From: Congeria kusceri | Taxonomy: Eukaryota; Mollusca; Bivalvia; Myida; Dreissenidae | Direction: 5' to 3' | DNA: 64,000 bases | Assembly: GCA_027627225.1 (NCBI GenBank) | Contig: CM051029.1 | Location: forward strand, 27,614,548 to 27,678,547 | In this document: in pieces, positions 20,301 to 32,300 of the stretch | Numbering within the stretch: the first letter of the stretch is position 1 | How the letters are laid out: each line of letters opens with the position of its first letter | Position numbers and translations under genes: made by a program | The notes under the pieces: generated by a model | Seen by the model: the letters and a program-made list of their open reading frames with translations, nothing else | Databases searched by the model: none | What the model was told of the DNA's origin: nothing

Positions 20301-23300
20301 ACAAAAACAACAAAACATGCAGCGCCATGTTTATTTTAATCGTGACACATGTATTATATCTGGAATGCTCCACAACAACAATAACAATAACAACAACAAC
20401 ACAGCGCCATATTGTAATGTGATCGTGATACATCTACTAGTATCTATGGAATGCTCCGTAAGAATGATTTTTTTTTAGAATCGCCCCTGAGGTCAGAGTG
20501 ATTACAGTTATATTGAATTTTATCTATGCAGCATAAAAGAGAGGACAGGAGGGCATGTGTCTACTGGGACTTTGCTATCAAGTAAGACTGTACCGATATA
20601 GGGTGCAGTGTGCTACTCGTTGTATTTTGTGTTTGATGGTTTAATTGTTTTTCGGTCTCCGCTTTCGTACCATAGGTACCAGCTGTGAGTTGGTATGGGT
20701 TGGAGATCCTTAACTCACTTATACCAGACTAAACTTGACTATTAAGTATTTTAGGACAGACTAGACTAAGCTAGACTAGACCAACTAGACTACACAAACC
20801 AAATTCAAAACAACGTTGTTAAACAGTGAAATAATAACAAAATAAATATTATTGTTTTATATTAAAACATAATTGTCAGTAGATATAAGTAAATTATTTA
20901 ATATTAAACGTGTCAGTACCTTTTACTCTCTTGAATCAACATACTTATTATAAGCTTTTACTTGTTTATCGAGCCATTCAGTGCATTGATTCTTTTATCC
21001 AGTAGTTTGACCCCAACTTCAGTGTGTCCTTTAGTGTATGCAATGTTTTCATTTCAATAGCATTACAAAGTCTGGCATATTTCTCTTGCGCCTACTTAAA
21101 TATCAGGTCCACGTCTTTCTTTTCGTACGCCATTTGTTCATTTCAATAGCAATATAAAGTTTTTCATGCTCTTGCTTGCACGTATAGCGCCTGGTCCAGT
21201 GATGAGTGCACGGTGGTGGCACATAACACCTCACACACCACGTGCATGTGAAACCACCTCACCAGCTACTTTCCAGCTTTCTTTCATTCATTGATTCCTG
21301 CCACACCGTGTTAAACCCTGCACTCCTTCATTATTCCTGCCTTTCGCTCTCCTTTCTTCCTTTTTTAGTGCCTCCCTTCCTGTCACCCTCTTTTATTCCT
21401 CCCTACCTTCCTTCATCCCTTCCATTCTTCCTTCTTTCTTCCTACCTTCCCTCAGTCCTTATTTGCTTTAGCAATATAAAGTTGTTCATGCTCTTGTCCA
21501 CACGTACAGTCGGTCCAGTGACGAATGCACGGTGGTGGCACAGAACGCCTCACACACCACGTGCACGTGCGACCACCTCACAAACGTCGTCGTTCTTCCT
21601 TCCTTCTTCCCTGTCTAAATCCCTGCCTCTTTCCCTCATGCAACCCTTCATCGCACCCTGTCGCCATACCTTCCTTTTTGCTCCCTTCCCTCCGTCCTTC
21701 ATATGTTCCTTCCTCAATTCCTTTTTCCCTTCCTTCCTTCATCACTTAATTCCTAGTATCTTTCCTACATATCTTCCTGTATTCGTTCCTTTATTTCGTT
21801 TCGTACGCAATTGGTTCATTTCATTAGCAATATAAAGTTTGACATTCTCGTGCCCACACGTACAGTGCCTGGTCCAGTGACGAGTGCACGGTGGTGGCAC
21901 AGAACGCCTCTCACACCACGTGCACGTGCGACCACCTCACAAACTTCGCCATCCTGGTCATGTACTTGGAGACCAAGGACGTGAGTTGGTTTCGTTATTT
22001 ATAAATAACAATCTTTTTGGTTTACACATGTATGGGATTGTCCTAATTTACACGTATAAATATGGCCCTATATATTTTTCATATGAATAGGTGAGCCAAA
22101 ATCATAACCTGTGCATTTTCTTCCACCTCAGATATCCCTTGGCAACCAGCAGGCATTGTTCACCCTGACTACTGTGGGCTGCAGCCTCTCCATCGCATGT
22201 CTGCTGATGACCATCATTGCTTACGTGTACCTCAAGTAAGTGCCCTCCTCTCGACCCGGAGATAATGTCCAAAGCTTTGTTACTCAGCAACCCCGCACGC
22301 CCATATGGGCCTAATATGGGCTATAACTGGGCAAATATACCATATGGGTCCCATGTGGGACCCCTGTTAGATAAGATTTTTCTGCCCATATCGGGTCCGT
22401 ATCGCAAGCAAGCAAGGCCACATGGGTTCCAAGCAAGTATGCCCATATTGATATACCCTGCTAATTCACAATTTCTCTATAGTGATCCATGCTAATTTTA
22501 CAAATTCCTTACTGTGATAGCTGCTGCTTCCCACACTCCTGACGGTGATATCTGCTACTTCGTATATTCCTCATATTGATCTTAAAAAGATATGCCTTGC
22601 TCTTGCTTCACAATCTGATATCATAAATCTCCGCTGCTTTCATTAATCTCGCCTTATAAATATCTTCCCTGCTTCGCGAACTTTTCAGTGAGATCTCCCC
22701 AGCTTCGCAAACCCCTGACTTTGCTTGTCTGCTTCCAAATTTTTTCAAACGTAGTTCTGCGTTTCACTCACTTCTCGTAACCAAGCTCCCTTCTACCTTC
22801 TGCAGTGACCTGATCCAGCTCCTCATAGTGATATCCCCAGCTCCGCAAACACATTGAAGTTTTCTGCCCGCGCGGTACACTCCTGACTGGCTATCCTGCT
22901 TTATTAAAACTTCTCACGATGATCTCTCTTGCTTCGCTAACTCCTCACAGTCACCTCCCCTGCTTCGCAAACTCCTCACAGTCATCTCCCCTGCTTCGCA
23001 AATCCTCACGGTGATCTCCCCTGCGTCGCAAACTCCTCACAGTGATCTCCCCTGCTTCGCAAACTCCTCACACCGATCTCCCCTGCTTCACAAACTCCTA
23101 ACAGTGATCACCCCTGCTTCGCAAACTCCTCACAGTGATCTCCCCTGCTTCGCAAACTCCTCTCGGTGATCTCCCATGCTTCGTAAACTCCTCACAATGA
23201 TCTCCCCTGCTTTGAATTAAATGCCCATGTTGAAATGTCCACTGACAGATTTTCGTTTTACCTGCTTGTCTGATACAAAACCGTATTTTAAGGTTTCTCA

Positions 23301-26300
23301 TATTTGTGTTTCCATGGAAACAGAATGCTGGGTAACGAGAAGATCCTGATCCACTTCAACCTGTCCCTGGCGCTCATGGTGGGGCAGATAGTGTTTGTGT
23401 CCTCCAGCGACGCGCACCGACTCCGGGTATGGGCTTGGCAATGTGGTAGTAGGTGTAAAATTGGTACAGGGTTAATTACACCATTGGCACACATTATTGA
23501 ATGTACACTCAACAAAAGTTATAACGCACCAAATGGAAATTGTTGTATCTTCTTTTTTTTGTAATATAAGAATTTCAGCCGCGCCATGGTAAACACGAAA
23601 TTATTTACTATGTTACAATAAATTGGTATGAACCATGCATAACAACATTCCGCAAAAATTGTATATTTAATACCTTCAATAGATTTTAGGATAACGTATT
23701 GAATAATTTAGTCATGTACGCTATGAAATGCTCCACCAATATATTATTTACGATCCACCATTTCAATCGATGAGTAAATTGTATCGTCATCTACATTACC
23801 TCGTTCCCAGCACATGTGCTGTTACTGTTGCTTATGTATGAATATTTTATAAACGTTAAAAAACAAATATTGATTCCTTTTGCCCAGACAAAAATATTAT
23901 ATTTATTCTCTACTTCAGATGTATCTAGACAAGAACACTGCATAAGTACACATTTAACTGATATGACCCTGGCAACCATTTTACAAAAGGTTGATGTATA
24001 TTAAACAATTTTTTTTTTTGTGAATTGCAAATGTACACAAAAATGTTAGAGCTATAACGTCCAAAAAGGTACAAAGTGGCCAAACGTCAGACTTCAAGCA
24101 CAAAACAATTATACACTGTCATGATAAAGTATCTTTGAAGTTTATACAATATCAACTTGACTATTTTTATATGGATATTATTAGTGTATTATTTAATATT
24201 ATATGTTAGCCATGTCGACTTATTGCTTAGTGTGCAAGTAATTTCTTCAATCCCGGATGATCTGAATGTGCATTTAATCGTGCGTGTTTGCAAACAGAAT
24301 TTACAATGAATCATTAATGTTCACGAATGTAATTTACAATTAATCATGGTTATTCGCAAACAGAATTTGCAATAAAACATTTGTGTTCGCAAACAAAATT
24401 TTCAATAACACATGGATGTTCGTATTCAGAATTTGCAATAGAACATCATGTGTGTTCTCAAATCAAATTGCAATGATTCATGGGTGGTCTCAAACATAAT
24501 TTGTAATGAATCATGGATTTTCTGAATCTGACTTTGCAATTAATTCTGGGTGTTTCGAATCAGACCTTGCAATTAAGTATGGGCGTTCCGAATCAGACTT
24601 TGCAATGAATCAATGACGTTCGCAAAGAAAATTTGCGATGGATCGTATTGTGTTCTCAAACATACCGGTAATTTGCAACCATTCATGGATGTTCTCAAAA
24701 GGTATGCTCAATGAATCATATGTGTTCTGAAACATAACTTATAATGCATGATGGGTTGGTGTTATTTGTGTTTAATGTTTTGTTATTATGTAATAATAAT
24801 GAGCGTATTAGCAACGTACTGCCAACCCTTACAGAAATGATATCTGAATGTGAACTAACGGCGAACGCTCAGCGAACATACTGCGAATAGAATGGTTCGT
24901 CGTTAGCGAACATACTGCGAATAGAATGGTTCGTCGTTTTTGTTCGCGGTATATTTGCAGATAACGTGAATTATTGGCGAACACCCTTTAGCTGTTCACG
25001 GTTTGTTCGCTGAGATTAACAAGTTTGCTGACTGTTCGCAGTAACGACTTAAAATTAATAAAGATTTCGCAGACTATTTACTTTTAATACTTAAGCTTTT
25101 GTAATCCTTTGGTTAAGCAGAAGATAAATATTTTCAAAGTTCACTATATGTTAACTTTAAAAATGGTGACACAAAATATAATGATTCTGATTGGTCCCAT
25201 TCAGTCAGTTTCAAAATAGAGGGAAACTGGAGGTTTACTGAACAGGCACAGATAAATATTTATTGTTTGCTGTTGATAAAGAATGTAAAGCATAAATATT
25301 TTGGTGATTTGTATTCATTTTATTGTACATTATGAAACTATGTTTATCTAGTAACACAAGGTTCAATGCATACAGTTTAGTACTGAATTAAGTACATAAA
25401 CATCCAAGTTGTTTGTATAGATATAAGAAGGTCCACCTTTGAGTATTGCTGTAAAACATAATGAAATAAACAGAATTAAGCACCAAGAAACATTTCTCAT
25501 TTTAATTTCTTATTTCAATGTCTCTTAAACTTTTTATAACAGACACAGTAACACATGACACATAGCTGCACAAAGGACAAAATTAAATAATGCATCATCA
25601 TCATCACTACTACCTCAACTAACATCATCACTACTACCTCAACTAACATCATCACTACTACCTCAGCTAACATCATCACTACTACCTCAACTGACATCAT
25701 CACTACTACCTCAACTAACATCATCACTACTACCTCAACTAACATCATCACCATTGCCATTATCATCATCATTTTTATTATTATCATCATCATTATTATT
25801 ATTATCATCATTATTATTATTATCATCATCATTGCCATTATCATCATCATTATTATTATTATCATCACCATTGCCATTATCATCATCATTATTATTATTA
25901 TCATCTCCATTGCCATTATCATCATCATTATTATTATTATCATCATCATTGCCATTATCATCATCATTATTATTATTATCATCACCATTGCCATTATCAT
26001 CATCATTATTATTATTATCATCATCATTGCATCACCATTACCAAAACATTCAACATATAATTATTGTTATCACCATAATGAACTTGCTAACAAAGTATGT
26101 GTGTTTCTTTGTAGAATTTGCAAGTTGTTGACATATAACGCTCAAAAATAGTTCGCAGTCGTAGATTTCGAAATGAAAACATTTTATTCGCATATAGTTC
26201 ACATTTGTATTCGCAGATAGTTCACAATTCAAATCGCGGATAGTTCACATTTCTATTCGCGGACAGCTCACATTTTAATGCAAATTAGTTGTTCGCGGAA

Positions 26301-29300
26301 GACCTAATTTTCATCTGAAAAATGAACTGCATGTTAACAGTCTGCGAATATTCTTATCAGTATATTGATTGGTTCGCGAAACGTTCACAAAATGTTCGCT
26401 TAATTTATTAACTTTAGCAGTTCACTTCATGTTAAACTTTTATGTAAGGGAAATGTTAGTTTTGATTATTTATATATAAAATTATTCTTTTTGGGGGCTT
26501 ACATTTTTCGTATTCTCCTGTCTTGGTCACTTGCTTGAAATAATGACTGAAAGATGTTAAGTCCGTTTTCTCTCCTGCTGATGCACATCCACTGAAATTG
26601 AAAACCATATACACGTACTGATGTGTCATGTGCATATACAGCAGCAGTCAAGAACTTTTTTATACAAATAAAACTTTGCAGAAATCGTTTCTAAACGACA
26701 TTTTACCGATCAAATTGCAAAAAAACCCGCATTGAAATCGGTAAAATGATAACGTTTTGTTAACCTTTGTATCGTAAATAACTTATCTGTATGCAATTAC
26801 TGGTAATGCCTCTGGAGTAAATCAACATGTACATTAGTGTATATGCCGGTCGTACTAAGCGTCTTCGAACATAGACATTATAAAATGCCTTTAGTAAATA
26901 AGAAACAGTTGTCAGTCAAATAAACTTCATTAACGTTCATTAGAACTTATGCCAATTTAATATGTATTGAATTATATTATATGGAATGCGGCTGTAAATG
27001 GTATTTAGTATTTATGTACCGATAAGATACACCTATATTACATATTTAGTTTTCTTGACTAATATGTACAAAAGTATGTTTTGTATTACATCATATATAA
27101 TGTACACGTCTATGTACTTAATTATTAATTATAAATCAGATTTCCTGGCTATCTAGTTGTGTAAACGTTGTACGTTATGCATCACCGAACAACAGTATAA
27201 ATCTGGAATGAACCTGACTTGCTTAACAGACGCTTTCAGTAGCATTCAAATAAATATTCTACCCAACATCGGTAGTAGTTTTCGAAGACGTGTGCTGAAA
27301 TAAAAGTTTGCCGTGACTTTGATCTAAGTAGCAGATTCCCACAAAATGTGCTGACGGTACTTTGTAGCGTTCCAGCGATGACGTTGGAATGTTGTGTTAT
27401 CATAATGACGACAACAAGATGCATCATTGTTCTTGCTATCGTGACCAGTACTATCAGCCCGATTGTCTTGGCCGAAGAGTACAATAACGCTTGGTTAAGG
27501 CCAACATCAAAGGACAATCCGGAGAGAGTCATGTTTCAACAGAAGTCGTTGACGGAGTGCCTGACCATGTGTGCTTTGAGACCGTGGTGCCAGGTGGCTG
27601 GGTACCACAGGAAGGCGATGATCTGCGAGCTGTATTTCAAGGAAATTACTGTATGTGAAGCGTCTGATCAACAGTGTTCGTCTGTGTCGATGATGTTTGT
27701 CAAACGAGTTGATATCGCAGGAGAAGTAAGGATCTATGATTGCAATTGTTATTAGTTATTATGTTAATGCACCATATAAAATGAAATGAAATCATAAAGT
27801 AATCCGTTGTTTACACATTCCTATTTACTTTGTGTTTGGAATGCATTTAAATGGTTACTAAATTGTGTGTATGACTAATAGTGTTGAAAGTGGATTGTGG
27901 ATAAAGGCAAACATACATTAAAAAGTCAATTGTCGTAACGGTACTCAATACTTGTTAAATAAATTGATATATGTACTCAAATCGGTTCCATACACATGTT
28001 TTAACATGCCCTTTACAGGGTGAAACTATGCGACAGCCTCTGTCAGTCTACCGACGTATTGCAGCATGTGAAACTATGCGACAGCCTCTGTCAGTCGACC
28101 GACGTATTGCAAGCATGTGATTTGCCAGCAAAAACATGCCTTACCGATGGTAATGACTAATGTTGTTGTTTTTGTGTGTGTGAATGTAGTTGCCATTGAT
28201 ATGTCGCAGATTTGAGTTTCTGTATTGCTGAAGCTTGTTACGGTTTATATTTACTGTTTATATTGTGATTAACTGCAAAACAAAGCGCTTGTAAACAAAG
28301 AACTAGTATCTCATGTACATTGATGATTAAATCTACAAAAGAAATAAATCATAATGTTCGTTCTTGGCTTTTCTAACCACAGAGCGCATTTTCTCCGTCA
28401 ATTAACACTCCATCAATTAATACAAATATAACTTTTAAATCTTCTTTCTTTTAAGGGTGTCGGCCATTTAACGCACAGACAAAGGGAAAGGTGCTTGGAA
28501 ACACGCACCACGAAGGTTCGGTTCGTAGGCTTCTGTGTAACCGTGGCTACCGTCCGCTTGACCCGAACATGGTGGAAAGTCGATGTACAAATTGTCGGTG
28601 GAAAAATGTTACAACGTGTGTCCAAGGTCAGAAACTTAATACTAATGTTAACATGACAAATTATTATGCCCAAGGTAAGGGTTGTGCATTAAAACTTTGT
28701 TTAGACGTTGTTTGTGTCTGGATAATGACTTTGGGTTACTGTTCCGTATCACAATTATAACTGCACATCGTCTTACATTTTAAAATCTATTTGTTGAGCA
28801 TAACATAATTTAACTTATTTGACCAGAAAATAATTTTTTTTAATAAAATGTTAGCATATAACGCACGCTATCAATTATATAATCAATTACGTGCTAACAA
28901 CATGCATGTAATAAATTACATACCTATTTAATTATTAAATGTTCGCATAACGAAAATTTTTTGTCAACAAACTGGTAGTTGTATAAAACAAAACGGAATG
29001 TGGAAACGTTTGTATAAGTCAAATAAATTTCCTTAATTATTTAAACCAGTTTATGCCCAAGTGATTCTAGCCTAGAGATCCAATGACGGGATAACAATAT
29101 ATCTCTGCGCTCTGTCCCACATTTGTATCGATCTGACTACATGTGGTTCATAAAAAAATATATCACGCACGTAATAACGTATACAATTATTGTAATATGA
29201 ACATATTAATGTGATGGTTACGTTAACGTTCCATGTTTATTTATTAATCATTATAAATCATATTGTATTGTAGTGTCATGCACAAATCAAATGCACACGT

Positions 29301-32300
29301 TTAAAGACTCGACCTACCTGATTCTGATTTTAGACTAAGAGATTTCGAATCAGCAAAGGTAAAAATGTATACATCTTTTTATTATTCATTTGTTGTGTTT
29401 TTTTGGAGACACGTGTACATATTGCTAACTGTTTCCCTACGTTCAACACATTTTCGAAAAGGGGCTTCGTGTAAAATAAAAGGAATTTCTGATTCTTACA
29501 TAATTAACTATATTCACAATTAACCGACCGTTATCTTATTTTCCCGTTTTAACTTTATTTACCTGGGCATGAGGTCATGTTTGAAACGTCGATTCTAACA
29601 TGATACGCGCTAGAGTTTTTTCTATAGACAAAGAAAAAATGTATTTCGCTGTTAATACACAACGCGAAACTGTACAATATCGTTCGAATTGTAATTGCAG
29701 AACATGTTGTCAGGTCAAGTTAACATCGAAATTATGTTCCCATTATCGTTGTTTATGTGTAAATGAACAATTGTTAGTCGGTTTGATGCGTAGTTATGAA
29801 ACGACTCGGGCTAACGTCCTCGTGATTTAATTTCTACGAATCGGAACTCCAAACCATCGCTTACAAGCCGATACACAACGATAATCGAAATTTATTTCTT
29901 TAAAAGTCAAATCGCAGTTTTTCATATATTCCATGAAGATCCGTTGTGCAGAGTGTGGTGGTAATGTGGTCACTCTGGAGTCCTCGGATGAAGAACAATC
30001 TGTATCGGACATAGTGCAGTCGCTCTTGGCAATAGGACGCATTTCTCTCCCTTTTAAGTAGATCTAACTTGTACATGTATACGTATAGCAGCGAACAGTG
30101 GCATACCGTAATCACCCTTTATCTTGGGACAACCCTAATTTTTGGAAACATAATTATTTTTCGCGCCCCTTCATATTGGGACACGTTTGAAAGTTGAATT
30201 CTTTCCTGTCCCGAAATATCGAGACGCCAAAATAACACCTTATATCGTTACTGTATAAATATTCCATGCCCTGCCACTACGCTGGTTGCAAAGCGACTTG
30301 TAACACGGTATATTGCGCTTGCTTAGCTATAAACCATAACGAATACCATCAAGAGTATGTTTACAAGTAGTTGACACGTGGTGCAAAGTGTGTACTCTAC
30401 TGAAGCATGGTCTTCTCAATTAAGCTTCTCATTTAATTAACATTAATTTCCCAGCAACAAATATTCTTATAAACAACAATCTATTCAAAAATCCTTCTAA
30501 TTATTTTTACTTAAATATTTAATATATTTAAGCGAGCGATTATTATCCCAAAGGAATACAAATAATTGATTGGTTCAAGGCATAGATATATGGAAAATAT
30601 ACTGTATTATATATTGTCTACATATTGGTATTCAATTTCGAGAATTATATTTATGTCCCGTAATATTGGAACAATAAAATATTTAATTATTTTTAAGAGT
30701 TCCAATAATTGGGTAATTACGGTATAATACTTCCACAACTTGTTGTGTTCGCATCTTTTGCATGACGCCGTAAATTATAATAATTGTATAATAATTGCAC
30801 GCTGGGATCCCAGCTACATGTGCATAGTATAGCTGTTATTAATATAATATTCCACTGTTGATATCAACATAATTTTCTTAATAATTGCGTTTTGTCTTCG
30901 GAAATCAGGAAAATATTATTTAGTTCTACACGTTGAACAATGTTATTTAGTGCTTTATTTGGAGAATGTACATGTATTCCAAAAGTTGCGACGTGTGGTA
31001 TGCCATTAAACTTGATCAAAGCAAATAAATGTTAATAGATGTACTGAAAGCTGAAATCTCTAAACCATAGATTATGTATTAATTTCAAGGTAAACAAGAG
31101 TTCAAATCATTAATTAATTAACTGTTTTTACGAAAACGCCCAATGTGTATTCCATATTGTACATGTATATGTGAACGTAGATGACAAAGGTGTATGCTGG
31201 CTGGGCATTCAAGTCAAGAATAATCAAGTCTTCAGTGTTCTCGACAACGCTGGGGTGACGTACAAAAACTTCGGCAGCAACCAGCCCGACAACCCCGATG
31301 AAGAGTGTGTTACCGTCTCGAAGTATTTAAGCTGGACACTCCACGCAACCGGGCATATTTTGCCGTGTGTGAAGTGCATTCTTAACGCGCTTCCTATACG
31401 AGTGTCAATAGGGCGCATTTTACCGTAGGAAAAGTGTCATCTTAACTCTGTTCTTAGGCCATACACATTTGATTCTATGTCTAGCGTCCCCATGATTTTC
31501 GAAACCTACCAACCAGGTAGGAAAAAACAAACAATGAGTCGATAAAAAAATAATTCTTTCACAACTTATTCATGGCAGTGATACAAGCTAAAGCAAATGA
31601 AATACCTGCAAAACTGTTGTATATCATCTTCATATTGGGAACCTACTTTAACACAGTATTTTAACTGTGTAAATTGACAAGTTGCACACTATTTTTACAA
31701 ATATTGGTAAAAACATCTAAAAATTTAAAAAAATAATTTTTATATGCTTTTTAACCTACCAGCCCGAGGACGCTAAACATAGAATCAAATTGCTATGGCC
31801 TTATTTGGGTGTCAACATGGCGTATATTGGCGTGTGTGAAGAGCAATCGTAACTGTGTGCTTATACGAGATACATTTAAATGTTTTATGACATTTTGCAT
31901 ATATATGTAAATAATACATACAAAATATTATTTGGTTTACTATATCTTAGTAAAGTTTTGACTGTTATACTCAATCCTAACAGTCATCACCATATTTAAT
32001 GTTTACTATGTTTTCATGTCGATGCGTTATTTATCTGATGTTTAAGGCACATTGTGTGCACTTACACGTGTAAATCAGTAATGAGCAATATTAACAGCGT
32101 TTATTCTGCACCTCCAACATATTTATAATCCATCAATGACATTATTAAAAAAAAATGAAAACACGGCATGTAAAAGAATAATAGTGGGTAAATAACGCCA
32201 ATATTCACACCTGCAGTCCGATGCACACGATGTCTCATATTTTTAAAACCTAAACAAAAAATGAACAAATGAAATCTTTAATATTGGCTAATGAAAATCA

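Noticed and set aside
25515..26131. 170- and 125-codon frames rich in Met/Ile or Ser/Leu
   Set aside because: Pure microsatellite translation (CAT/ATT repeats).
24829..26450. CRISPR-like or regulatory array from the repeated GTTCGC/GCGAAC motifs
   Set aside because: Spacing is irregular, the motifs occur in both orientations and the setting is an animal intron; better explained by a foldback element.
29600..29830. 76-codon Cys-rich frame (NCNCRTCCQVKL)
   Set aside because: It falls in a dispersed repeat whose second copy at 52205-52420 does not keep the frame; no domain recognised.
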